From an uncultured Mycoplasma sp. (GTDB taxonomy: Bacteria; Bacillota_I; Bacilli_A; RF39; UBA660): a DNA stretch of 13,602 bases. The stretch lies in NCBI GenBank assembly GCA_947388575.1, contig CANDSI010000009.1, positions 1 to 13,602 on the forward strand. Reading direction: 5' to 3'. The first letter of the stretch is position 1. Each line of letters begins with the position of its first letter. Under the pieces are notes generated by a model that did no database searches, was not told the DNA's origin, and worked only from the letters and a program-made list of their open reading frames with translations. Of the stretch, positions 1-6,487 are shown piece by piece. The translations under genes were made by a program, and so were the position numbers.

Positions 1-1
1 G

Positions 2-337
2 GTTAATAATACTTATGGATATATGAAAGAAATAATAATTTCTTTACCAAAAGATTTATGGAAAGAGATTTATACTAGCTTAGTAGAAGATTATCGTTTT
101 AAGAATATTAGAGATGCTAGAAACAAGGGAATTATACCTTATGAATATTATGAAATTATAGAAGATTATTCTTCGTATTGGGAAGAACCAGATATATCTT
201 TTTGGAAAGATAATGGTAATATAAAACAAAATGTTATACATGTTTTAAAAGAATCAGAACTTGATTCAGAAACAATGAAGTGGATAAATGATAATTTGTA
301 TTATACTTCAAAAGAAAATGAGATTGGAGGAATGTAG
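2..337 (+). CDS. Hypothetical protein, 5' end unresolved (may start left of the window)
   Basis: The first ATG of this frame is at 23 and would give a 104-residue protein. The frame stays open to the left edge, and no ribosome binding site precedes 23, so the true start may lie outside the window. The protein opens with a strand-like stretch (MKEIIISLPKDLWKEI) and is rich in Tyr, Glu and Trp. It has no signal peptide or membrane segment. It ends TGTAG directly before the next start at 338, and its last codons contain that gene's GGAGG site, so the two are translationally linked. I do not recognise the family. Its place at the head of the primase operon suggests an accessory protein of the mobile element. 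Confidence 0.65.
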   Translation, partial: VNNTYGYMKEIIISLPKDLWKEIYTSLVEDYRFKNIRDARNKGIIPYEYYEIIEDYSSYWEEPDISFWKDNGNIKQNVIHVLKESELDSETMKWINDNLYYTSKENEIGGM

Positions 338-445
338 ATGTTAGTATTAGGATCAATATTGTTATGCTTTCTTGTATTATTTATCTATTCTGCTTGTGTA
401 GTATCTGGTAGATGTGCAAGAGAAGAAGAAAAGAGATGGAAATAG
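338..445 (+). CDS. 35-residue single-pass membrane peptide (DUF3789-like)
   Basis: The ATG at 338 follows the upstream stop (335-337) immediately, with a GGAGG site at 326-330, eight bases away. The frame encodes 35 residues and ends TAG at 443-445. Residues 2-23 are a continuous hydrophobic helix with Cys10 and Cys20, and the tail is short and charged (GRCAREEEKRWK). This layout (one N-terminal helix, a Cys-containing end, then a short Arg/Glu-rich tail) resembles the tiny DUF3789 proteins common in Firmicutes mobile elements. That assignment is by eye and tentative. The stop is one base from the next start (447), which argues that it is a real coupled gene and not chance. It would sit in the cytoplasmic membrane. 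Confidence 0.6.
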   Translation: MLVLGSILLCFLVLFIYSACVVSGRCAREEEKRWK

Positions 446-446
446 T

Positions 447-1313
447 ATGAATTATAAAGATTTAATAGGTATTGAAAATCCAGACTTTAGGATTTTAGCA
501 TATATTCCTAATTTTTGTAAATTACCAAAGTTTATGTATATGCGTCAAGATTACTTGATGTTAAAAATTCATCAAGTGTTTGATGATAAAATAATTGCTT
601 CTGTAGGTAAAGAAGGAGCGAAGGAAGTTTATGACATAAAAACAATTGATGGTAAAGATTATATTATTCCTGATAATGATAATTATAATCAAGTTTGTCT
701 TGATGATATCGTATTTTTAGGCGTTGTAGGAGAGATTCAAGATAATAAAATTTATTCAGAATATTTTAGACAAGGTGATATTTATAAAAATGATATTGTT
801 TTTGAAAAAACTAAATATTTATCAAAGAAGGAGTTAGATAAGCTACCATTAATAAATAAGATTTGTTACATTCCAGAAAGTGCTTTTGATGGCAAAGAAT
901 ATATTGATTTAAAGTCAAAAGATTTAAAAGATGGAGAAGATTACTATACTGTTCTTGGGATTAAGGAAGATATTAAAAATCACTATGGAAATGATATTAT
1001 AAATAAAATATCAAAAAAAGATTTAGATAACATGATTGAAGATATATTTGATACACTTGATTGGCAATCTCCATCATCTTTACTTGATGCAGATAATTAT
1101 TTAGATGGTTATATTGAAAATTTAAATGTTAAAAAAGATATGAAAGATGTTATTTTATCGACTATGCTAAATTTTATTGGTAATAATTATGGTAGTCAAG
1201 AGATGGAAGATCCATGCTATGATATGGAAAAAATGGCAGAAGAAATATCAAATGCAATAGAGAAAGTGGATAATTTAAAAGAAGAGGAAGTGGTGGAAAC
1301 CTATGGATTTTAA
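447..1313 (+). CDS. Conserved hypothetical accessory protein, 288 aa
   Basis: I chose ATG 447 (MNYKDLIGIE) over the in-frame ATG 414, because 414 lies inside the upstream 35-residue gene and has no ribosome binding site, whereas 447 follows that gene's stop by one base. The protein is soluble and acidic. Residues 1-110 look like an alpha/beta domain, and about 190-270 are helical, with a segment DTLDWQSPSSLLDADNYL. Similar 'DWQ.P..L' segments occur in uncharacterised proteins of Firmicutes conjugative elements as I remember them, but I cannot name the family. There is no catalytic motif, zinc site or membrane helix. The 3' end overlaps the next gene by 11 bases. Confidence 0.8.
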   Translation: MNYKDLIGIENPDFRILAYIPNFCKLPKFMYMRQDYLMLKIHQVFDDKIIASVGKEGAKEVYDIKTIDGKDYIIPDNDNYNQVCLDDIVFLGVVGEIQDNKIYSEYFRQGDIYKNDIVFEKTKYLSKKELDKLPLINKICYIPESAFDGKEYIDLKSKDLKDGEDYYTVLGIKEDIKNHYGNDIINKISKKDLDNMIEDIFDTLDWQSPSSLLDADNYLDGYIENLNVKKDMKDVILSTMLNFIGNNYGSQEMEDPCYDMEKMAEEISNAIEKVDNLKEEEVVETYGF

Positions 1314-1524
1314 TAAGGTTATAGAAGACATGAAAAATCTGCAATCTAAAGTAGATTTATATGAAAATAAAGAAAAAATAATTTCAGATGCTATAAATGG
1401 AATCCAAAAAGATATTTTAAAGTTGGAAAAGAAAATTGAAAAAGAATCTGATGAGATAAACAAAGAAATTTTAAAATTAAAAGTTTTAATTATGAAAGAA
1501 GTTGCAGGAAGATTTCAAATATAA
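1303..1524 (+). CDS. Small coiled-coil protein, 73 aa
   Basis: The protein is almost entirely a predicted amphipathic helix. Residues 5-65 carry heptad-like Leu/Ile spacing with Lys/Glu (for example ILKLEKKIEKESDEINKEIL), so it should form a coiled coil. The start at 1303 lies 11 bases inside the previous gene and follows a purine-rich GAGGAAGTGG stretch, consistent with coupled translation. It has no membrane segment or catalytic motif. The family is not recognised. A small coiled-coil protein in such an operon could be a dimerising partner of a neighbour, which is inference from shape alone. Confidence 0.75.
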   Translation: MDFNKVIEDMKNLQSKVDLYENKEKIISDAINGIQKDILKLEKKIEKESDEINKEILKLKVLIMKEVAGRFQI

Positions 1525-1557
1525 TTGAAGTTCTTATTTGCATAAGAAAGGGGTATT

Positions 1558-2520
1558 TTGGAACAAGAATTTTTTGATTTTTTACGAAGTAGTAGGGATT
1601 TGCAAATATTTAATTATGGCAATAATTCAAAAATAATGGTAAACAAAGTCAGTTATAATGATAAAGTAGATATTATTTATAGTTTAAGAAGTTATAGTGG
1701 AGAATTATTTAATTTAGATTCTTCATTCGAATATTCTGGAATATATGATAAAGAGAATAATAAATTATTTGATTTAGAATATAACATTAGATATGATATT
1801 TTAAATTGGGATTATGGGGACGAAAGATTGATTGATAGATCACAATTATATAAGATAATTTCTGATGATGTAAATGATAGAATTAGAGAGTTAGTCGATG
1901 ATAGTAAAGATGAAATATTTAATCTAAAAGATGCAGAATTAGGAGATGAAATAACAGATAATGATGTTATTCATGATTTTATTGATGGCTATACACATTT
2001 AACATTTGAAGATAATTATGTAGAGTATTCAACTAATAAACCAAAAGATATTTTAGACTATTTAACAAATAAAAAGGACTTTATTGAAGAAGAAGCAAGA
2101 GATTTTATACTAGATCATCAATCAGAAATATTAAAAGGACTTACGATTTCGAGAGAAAAAAGGAAGGCTTTAAAAAGAATTGAAGATGATGAAAATCATT
2201 TATATCATAAAATAAAAGCTATTAGAGATGCTATTAAAGATAAAAATTATGTAACAATAAATTTAACTATCAACAAAGACGGAATTGAACAAACATATAA
2301 ATATAATGCAGCAACTCTTGTATCTAGTTATAATTCAAAACTATCATGTTATAATATTGAAAAAGTATCTGATCGAGATAAATTTGAAGAAAATTTTGGT
2401 AGATGGAATGATTTTGAATATAGAGATATTACTAAAATAACTTATGGAAAAAATACAATCTATGAAGATACAAACTTTAAAAATCTCAATTTAGAGGAAG
2501 AAAATGTACTTACAAGATAG
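1558..2520 (+). CDS. Hypothetical protein, 320 aa, TTG start
   Basis: The start is a TTG at 1558 placed five bases after a strong AGAAAGGGG site (1545-1553). The next in-frame ATG (1636) has no comparable site, so the TTG is preferred. The protein is acidic in its first two thirds. It becomes Lys/Arg-rich with a helical stretch at about 195-230 (SREKRKALKRIEDDE). It ends in a beta-rich region of about 235-315 (NYVTINLTINKDG...DITKITYGKNTIYED) that looks like a small separate domain. There is no membrane helix, and no family is recognised with confidence. It overlaps the primase start by 17 bases, so the two are probably co-translated. A role in replication or DNA handling is possible from that position but not shown. 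Confidence 0.8.
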   Translation: MEQEFFDFLRSSRDLQIFNYGNNSKIMVNKVSYNDKVDIIYSLRSYSGELFNLDSSFEYSGIYDKENNKLFDLEYNIRYDILNWDYGDERLIDRSQLYKIISDDVNDRIRELVDDSKDEIFNLKDAELGDEITDNDVIHDFIDGYTHLTFEDNYVEYSTNKPKDILDYLTNKKDFIEEEARDFILDHQSEILKGLTISREKRKALKRIEDDENHLYHKIKAIRDAIKDKNYVTINLTINKDGIEQTYKYNAATLVSSYNSKLSCYNIEKVSDRDKFEENFGRWNDFEYRDITKITYGKNTIYEDTNFKNLNLEEENVLTR

Positions 2521-3478
2521 AACAAATATTGATAATTTTAAACCATTACTTGCAGATTATCTTGTAAATAAAAAAGGAATAAATAATATAAATGGTTTAT
2601 TTACTTGTTTAAATCCTGAACATGAAGATCGGCATCCTAGCATGAGTTATTACAAAAAAGCAAATAAGTGTATTTGTTTTTCTTGTGGTGCAAAATATGA
2701 TTTGTTTGATTTAATAGGAATGGATTATAATGTAGATTCCTTTAAAGATAAGCTAGAAATAGCAAGTAAATTGTATCCTAATGTTGATATAGATGTACCT
2801 AAAGTTTATAATGTTTATACATCTGATGAAGAGTATAAAATAATTGATTTTACAAATTATTATGATAAATGCTCTAAACAAGTTAATAAAACTGATTATT
2901 TATTTACTAGAAATATTGATTCAAGATTAATTGATAAATATAAAATAGGTTATGATGATAAACGAGATATGATGGTATTTCCTATCAATAAAAATTGTTA
3001 TTTTGGTAGGGGAGTTAATTCCAATATGAAGTTAAAATCTAAAGGTACTAGTTATCTTTGGAATGAAAAGTTACTAAAAGATAATGATAATGATCTAATA
3101 TATGTTACAGAAAGTATTATTGATTCTTTATCATTAGAAACTATAGATAAGGATGTAAAAACGGTTGCTTTAAATGGTTTACCCAATTATAAAAGACTGT
3201 TAAAAGTTATAGAAGAAAACAATTATAAAGGAAATTTAGTTTTAGCATTTGATAATGATAAAACAGGAATTTCTTATCAGGAAATAGTAAAGAATGAATT
3301 AGAAAAATTAAATATTCATTCTTTTTCTATTACTTTAATTTCAACCATTGATGGAGTAAAAGATTTAAATGAAGCCTTAATGGTTAATAGAGAAAAATTA
3401 AAAAACAATTTTAAATACTTTGATGAAAATTTTAAAATAATAATTGAAAAAAACAAAGAGGGGGAATTAAGTTTATGA
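2504..3478 (+). CDS. Compact DnaG-type primase (CHC2 zinc finger + Toprim)
   Basis: This is a DNA primase-like protein of 324 residues, much shorter than cellular DnaG (about 600). The N-terminal zinc finger reads C35-x4-H40 (CLNPEHEDRHPSM) with C58-x2-C61 (CFSCG). The middle part contains YLFTRNIDSRLIDKYKIGYD (131-150), the helical motif that precedes the RNA polymerase core in DnaG. A Toprim fold follows, with the catalytic Glu at 203 (VTES) and the metal-binding D250-N-D252-K-T-G. No helicase domain and no DnaB-binding C-terminal domain are present, so it resembles plasmid or phage primases. A GAGGAAG site precedes the start, which overlaps the upstream gene. Its likely role is RNA priming for element replication or for complementary-strand synthesis after transfer. 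The closeness to the putative oriT supports the latter only by inference. Confidence 0.9.
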   Translation: MYLQDRTNIDNFKPLLADYLVNKKGINNINGLFTCLNPEHEDRHPSMSYYKKANKCICFSCGAKYDLFDLIGMDYNVDSFKDKLEIASKLYPNVDIDVPKVYNVYTSDEEYKIIDFTNYYDKCSKQVNKTDYLFTRNIDSRLIDKYKIGYDDKRDMMVFPINKNCYFGRGVNSNMKLKSKGTSYLWNEKLLKDNDNDLIYVTESIIDSLSLETIDKDVKTVALNGLPNYKRLLKVIEENNYKGNLVLAFDNDKTGISYQEIVKNELEKLNIHSFSITLISTIDGVKDLNEALMVNREKLKNNFKYFDENFKIIIEKNKEGELSL

Positions 3479-3693
3479 AAAAAGTATTAAAAAATAATGA
3501 AGAAAATTTTATTGAATATATAGATTTACAAGTAGAAATTGATACAGAAAAGAAAGTACTATATATTACTAATAAATCTTATGACAATGAGGGAGTTGCT
3601 AAAAGATACAAAAATAAAAAAGATATTATGAGAATATTCGGTAACTATTTATTCAAAAAAGTTTATATTTATCCACCAAAAGATGAGAGATAA
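3475..3693 (+). CDS. Hypothetical protein, 72 aa
   Basis: The start shares an ATGA overlap with the primase stop and has a GAGGGGG site just upstream, so it is translationally coupled to the primase. The protein is small, has several predicted beta strands (YIDLQVEIDTEKKVLYITNK) and is basic at its C-terminus (NYLFKKVYIYPPKDER). It contains no motif or membrane segment that I recognise. The tight coupling suggests a partner of the primase or of the next gene; this is an inference from position. Confidence 0.75.
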   Translation: MKKVLKNNEENFIEYIDLQVEIDTEKKVLYITNKSYDNEGVAKRYKNKKDIMRIFGNYLFKKVYIYPPKDER

Positions 3694-3698
3694 TTTTA

Positions 3699-4157
3699 AT
3701 GGATAATGATCTTATAAAGAAAAAAATCAATGAAAAAAATAAATCAAAAAGAAAATATTTAGAAAAATTAGAATTATTAAAACAATCTTATGGAGTAGAA
3801 TTTAAGATAGATAGCTTTAAAAATAACGATATAAATAAAATAAGATTTTATAATATGAATTATCAAAAATCTATTAAAAATGTATCTATGGTTTATGATA
3901 ATAAGTATGGTAAATTTAACTATCTTTCTTATGATTATAGTGTTGAAAAAGATACAAAAAATTATAGTAACCATAAAATAATTGAAGATCTAAATAGAGA
4001 AAAGAAATTAAAATTATTGGTGGATGAGATATTAAAACTTAACAATGAGTATAAGCAAGAACTCATAGAGATAGATAATAAATATAGTAATTCTAATGAA
4101 ATATTTGAAGAAAATACAAAAGAGTTAGAAATTAACAGAAAAGAGAAAAAGGAATAG
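3699..4157 (+). CDS. Hypothetical Lys/Asn-rich protein, 152 aa
   Basis: This is the last gene of the left operon, starting five bases after the previous stop; a GATGAGAG stretch could serve as the ribosome binding site. It has a basic coiled-coil-like N-terminus (residues 5-30, IKKKINEKNKSKRKYLEKL), a central Tyr/Asn-rich part, and a long charged C-terminal helix (95-150). The basic helices could contact nucleic acid or another protein, but no known family is recognised. The gene ends immediately before the non-coding transfer-origin-like region, so the operon stops here. The base use is extremely A-rich, like its neighbours. Confidence 0.75.
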   Translation: MDNDLIKKKINEKNKSKRKYLEKLELLKQSYGVEFKIDSFKNNDINKIRFYNMNYQKSIKNVSMVYDNKYGKFNYLSYDYSVEKDTKNYSNHKIIEDLNREKKLKLLVDEILKLNNEYKQELIEIDNKYSNSNEIFEENTKELEINRKEKKE

Positions 4158-4168
4158 CTGTATTAACA

Positions 4169-4182
4169 ATTGTATATACAAT
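4169..4182. repeat. 14-bp palindrome, copy 1 of TGTATATACA
   Basis: ATTGTATATACAAT is a perfect palindrome. It shares the core TGTATATACA with copies at 4227-4236 and 4249-4258. It lies 56 bp before copy 2 and just after the last gene of the left operon. It is a candidate binding site for the ribbon-helix-helix proteins encoded downstream. Confidence 0.75.
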
Positions 4183-4204
4183 ATTTTCCTTTAATTATAA
4201 GGGC

Positions 4205-4234
4205 TTGCCAATTGAAAATATGGCTTTGTATATA
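4205..4234 (+). promoter_or_regulatory. Candidate promoter of the mobilization operon
   Basis: TTGCCA (4205-4210, one mismatch to TTGACA) is followed after 18 bases by TATATA (4229-4234, two mismatches to TATAAT). The -10 lies inside palindrome copy 2, which would suit autorepression by an Aux protein. The match is moderate; in such AT-rich DNA, chance hexamers are common. Confidence 0.4.
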
Positions 4235-4238
4235 CAAA
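4225..4238. repeat. 14-bp palindrome, copy 2 of TGTATATACA
   Basis: TTTGTATATACAAA is a perfect palindrome with the same core as copies 1 and 3. It overlaps the -10 element of a candidate promoter (4205-4234), so a protein bound here would block transcription of the mobilization operon. Confidence 0.75.
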
Positions 4239-4248
4239 AAGTTGATTT

Positions 4249-4258
4249 TGTATATACA
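4249..4258. repeat. 10-bp palindrome, copy 3 of TGTATATACA
   Basis: This is the TGTATATACA core, 22 bp (about two helical turns) after copy 2, so dimers bound at both would face the same side of DNA. It touches the left arm of the perfect inverted repeat at 4256-4277. Confidence 0.75.
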
Positions 4259-4277
4259 TTTCGCAAGTGCGAAATGT
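4256..4277. repeat. Perfect 9-bp inverted repeat (oriT stem-loop candidate)
   Basis: The arms ACATTTCGC and GCGAAATGT are exact reverse complements separated by AAGT. It is one of the few GC-containing spots in the region. The loop and right arm give AAGTGCG, a string shared with nick regions of the IncQ/pIP501 type (TAAGTGCGC), but the following bases differ. It is most likely the relaxase-recognition hairpin of oriT. Confidence 0.6.
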
Positions 4278-4301
4278 GTTCTGGTGCACGAAAAATCGAA
4301 A

Positions 4302-4326
4302 AAAAGCCTTTATTTATAAGGCTTTT
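4302..4326 (+). terminator. Rho-independent terminator-like hairpin
   Basis: AAAAGCCTT (4302-4310) and AAGGCTTTT (4318-4326) form a perfect 9-bp stem with a 7-base loop. The A-run before and T-run after make it potentially bidirectional. It could end the left operon. If the promoter at 4205 is real, it would instead lie in the leader of the aux genes and act as an attenuator, or it may be an oriT structural element. Confidence 0.6.
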
Positions 4327-4406
4327 GAGATTTCGTGGTGTTTTCTCATATCCTGTTGAAAAATATTCTTCCTATTTTTGATTGAAAAGGGGTGATTTTT
4401 GAGATT

Positions 4407-4724
4407 ATGGAATGTTATCGATTTACAAAAAGTGATTTAGTTTTACTAAGTAAGTTTATGAAAGAAAATGGAATAGATAATAAAACAGAAGCTCTAAGAG
4501 AATGTATTAAAAGAGGTGTAGCAAGACAAGATATTGATAGTTTGATTTTTGATTTAAATAATAAAATGAATCGATTAATTCATAATCAATATTTAACGAA
4601 AAAATTATTGGAGCAATTATTTGTTAATATGAAATTTGCAAAAAATTCTGATGTTGAGTTAAGTGAAAGTTTAGAAGAATTTAATAACAAGTTTAACAAA
4701 TATGGAAATAAATTTTTAGGATAA
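4407..4724 (+). CDS. Ribbon-helix-helix relaxosome accessory protein (Aux1-like)
   Basis: I chose ATG 4407 (MECYRFTKSD). The GTG at 4392 is part of the AAAGGGGTGAT ribosome binding site (4386-4396) and cannot also be the start. The protein has 105 residues. Residues 3-38 fit a ribbon-helix-helix DNA-binding fold: a short strand (YRFT), helix A (KSDLVLLSKFMKENG), a turn, and helix B (KTEALRECIKRGV). Residues 42-100 are helical and may mediate oligomerisation. In pLS20, two RHH auxiliary proteins encoded upstream of the relaxase are required for conjugation, and the arrangement here is the same. It is expected to bind the nearby TGTATATACA palindromes and recruit the relaxase, and perhaps to repress its own operon; this is inference from context. 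Confidence 0.75.
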   Translation: MECYRFTKSDLVLLSKFMKENGIDNKTEALRECIKRGVARQDIDSLIFDLNNKMNRLIHNQYLTKKLLEQLFVNMKFAKNSDVELSESLEEFNNKFNKYGNKFLG

Positions 4725-4727
4725 TTT

Positions 4728-4955
4728 ATGAGTACAAGAATTAAAAACTTTAAAAGAAGGAGTATAAGTATTCCAGAAGATCTTGATAAAATTATCGAAT
4801 ACAAATTTAAATGTTCTGATTATACTTTTATCAATGAAATGTTAATAGAACTTTTGGAACTTGGATTGATGAAATTAAGTGATGATGAAGAAATAAAATT
4901 TCAAAATGAAAAAATTATCTCTAAATTAGATGAACTAATTTCATTACAAAAATAA
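4728..4955 (+). CDS. Ribbon-helix-helix relaxosome accessory protein (Aux2-like)
   Basis: This is a 75-residue protein, three bases after the previous gene; AGGAT in the end of that gene is the likely ribosome binding site. Residues 9-48 fit a ribbon-helix-helix: a basic strand (KRRSISIPEDL), helix A (DLDKIIEYKF) and helix B (DYTFINEMLIELLELGL). A charged helix (51-75) follows. The basic residues before and in the strand (R4, K6, K9, R10, R11) suit major-groove contact. As the second small RHH gene before a relaxase it corresponds in position to aux2 of pLS20. The two RHH proteins are not close copies of each other, so they may bind different sites. Function is inferred from fold and position. 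Confidence 0.75.
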   Translation: MSTRIKNFKRRSISIPEDLDKIIEYKFKCSDYTFINEMLIELLELGLMKLSDDEEIKFQNEKIISKLDELISLQK

Positions 4956-4957
4956 TT

Positions 4958-6400
4958 ATGGATTCTAAAGTTGTTTTTATTACTCATCCTTATTATGGAA
5001 TAAATAATCCTGATAACAATTTGCGAATCTATAAAAAGAATCGTAAAACTGATAAATGGTATTTTATTCAATGCAAGGATAAAAAAGAATATAGTAGAGA
5101 ACTAAAAAAATATGTTTTAGGTTTTTATGATTATAGTCGTGATGAGAAAAAATCTCATTCTTCTATGATAGGCTATTTTATGGGTGAGAAAAAATCAGAT
5201 GATATTATGATTCAAAATAAAATGCGTAGAGAAGAAATGGCAATGTTAAAAGATGGAACATTTATAAAAGATGATATGGTCGAAGATATGAAAAATAATT
5301 GGAGTAATTATTTAGAAAATTCTAATACACAGCTTGCTGTATTATCTTTATATCAAGATTATGTTGATGAGAATATAAATGTTAAAGATTTGCAAAAAGA
5401 GATTGCTACTTCAATACTACCTAAACTATTTAAATATTGTGGCTATGAAAATCCTAAAGAAAATTTAGAATGGATTGTATCTTTGCATACTGATCGAGAA
5501 AATAATTATCACTTCCATATTGCATGGGTAGAAAAAAATAAAAGTTATCGTTATTACAACAATAAACTTGGATTCAAAAGAAAATTAAAATTATCAGATA
5601 GTGAAAATAATTTTATGAAGAGGCAAGTATCACTTGCTATTGAAAGAAATAAATTATATCGACCTGCACTTATTAAAATAAATGAAGAGTTAGAACATTT
5701 ACAAAAGTATTTTAATCCTAAGGATCAGAACTTTACTTTAAAGAATATATCCGATTTGGATTTAGAAGAGGAAATTGTTAGATTAGGTTTTCTTTTATCG
5801 GAAGTTAGAGATACCAATAAGAAATATATCAAGTATAATTCGCTTCCTAGAAATGAAATTGGAAAAGAAATAAGAGAACTTACAAGAGATGTAAAAAGAA
5901 AGTTATTTTCATCTATGAGTGATCTTGATTTATCTAAAAAAGAAGTTAATAAAAGTATTGAAGAATTAAATAATATTTTTTTAGATATAGATAAAAGAAA
6001 TAACATTTCTAATATTGGTTTTGAAAGTGCTTTTGATAATCAAATGATTAAAGATAAATTAGAAAAGGCAGATAATTATATTTTAAATTCTATAGTTAAT
6101 CATGCTTTATATAATTATGATTACAATAAAGGAAAAACCAATAAGAAAACCGATAAAATAACTTTGAATGATGTAATAAGTGAAACAGCTATTATCATTT
6201 ATAAGAAAAATGGAAAATATTATCCTAAGAATAGAAAAAAATATCGACTAAAACTTTTAGAGGATTATTTTATTTATGGAACATATAGAAATCATGATGC
6301 GTTATCTAATGCTTTAAGAAGATTATCAAAAAATTCTAATCAAGCAGCAGAACAATTTTATGAGATGTTATCAGAAAATGAATATGAGAATAATCGCTAA
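4958..6400 (+). CDS. Relaxase, MOBL/MobP2-like, 480 aa
   Basis: This is the relaxase that would nick and covalently hold the transferred strand at oriT. The metal-binding HUH-type motif is H177-T-D179 with H185-F-H187 in SLHTDRENNYHFHIAWVEKN. The N-terminal part has tyrosines Y57 and Y59 in FYDYSRDEKK, matching the place of the catalytic Tyr in the YIxYIxRxEA region of MobL/MobP2 proteins; which one acts is not certain. Residues 95-160 (DGTFIKDDMVEDM... to ILPKLFKYCG) follow the pattern of that family. The C-terminal third is helical and basic and shows no helicase or primase domain. The start lies two bases after aux2 with no ribosome binding site, so translation probably depends on coupling. 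No coupling protein or secretion ATPase is in the window. Confidence 0.85.
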   Translation: MDSKVVFITHPYYGINNPDNNLRIYKKNRKTDKWYFIQCKDKKEYSRELKKYVLGFYDYSRDEKKSHSSMIGYFMGEKKSDDIMIQNKMRREEMAMLKDGTFIKDDMVEDMKNNWSNYLENSNTQLAVLSLYQDYVDENINVKDLQKEIATSILPKLFKYCGYENPKENLEWIVSLHTDRENNYHFHIAWVEKNKSYRYYNNKLGFKRKLKLSDSENNFMKRQVSLAIERNKLYRPALIKINEELEHLQKYFNPKDQNFTLKNISDLDLEEEIVRLGFLLSEVRDTNKKYIKYNSLPRNEIGKEIRELTRDVKRKLFSSMSDLDLSKKEVNKSIEELNNIFLDIDKRNNISNIGFESAFDNQMIKDKLEKADNYILNSIVNHALYNYDYNKGKTNKKTDKITLNDVISETAIIIYKKNGKYYPKNRKKYRLKLLEDYFIYGTYRNHDALSNALRRLSKNSNQAAEQFYEMLSENEYENNR

Positions 6401-6406
6401 ACTGTA

Positions 6407-6435
6407 CTGACTAATCATCAAAAAAGTGTTATAAT
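6407..6435 (+). promoter_or_regulatory. Strong extended -10 promoter for the DUF3592 cassette
   Basis: CTGACT (6407-6412, four of six) is followed after 17 bases by a perfect TATAAT (6430-6435) preceded by TGT, giving an extended -10 (TGTTATAAT, 6427-6435). Transcription would start near 6442, about 45 bases before the gene at 6488. It lies only seven bases after the relaxase stop, so the next gene can be expressed on its own. Confidence 0.75.
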
Positions 6436-6487
6436 TAATGTAGCAAAGTTATGCAGAAATAGTAAGTTGTAGGGGAGATTGGATTTT

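Larger units (their letters stand above)
4158..4406 (+). other. Putative origin of transfer (oriT) and mobilization-operon control region
   Basis: This 249-bp non-coding stretch lies directly before two ribbon-helix-helix genes and a relaxase, which is the usual place for an oriT. It contains three copies of the palindrome TGTATATACA, a perfect 9-bp inverted repeat (arms 4256-4264 and 4269-4277), a GTGCAC palindrome (4284-4289), a 9-bp terminator-like hairpin (4302-4326), and a TATCCTG box (4349-4355) that matches the nick consensus of RP4/VirD2-type relaxases. In pLS20 of Bacillus, as I recall, oriT sits upstream of aux1-aux2-rel. The exact nick site cannot be decided from sequence. Confidence 0.65.

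Noticed and set aside
414..446. Longer N-terminus for the 447 gene starting at ATG 414
   Set aside because: It lies inside the 35-residue gene in another frame and has no ribosome binding site; 447 directly follows that gene's stop.
4169..4258. CRISPR array or replication iterons
   Set aside because: Only three short palindromic copies at unequal spacing (56 and 22 bp), no spacers, no cas genes and no Rep gene; operator/relaxosome sites fit better.
4392..4394. GTG start for the first ribbon-helix-helix gene
   Set aside because: The GTG is part of the AAAGGGGTGAT ribosome binding site; ATG 4407 fits the RHH fold boundary.
5725..6006. Reverse-strand open frame within the relaxase gene (and similar ones at 1275-1463, 3777-3974, 4586-4804, 6943-7149, 9746-9967)
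   Set aside because: Each is antisense to a well-supported + strand gene, lacks a ribosome binding site, and has the Ser/Leu/Phe/Ile-rich composition expected from the complement of AT-rich coding DNA.
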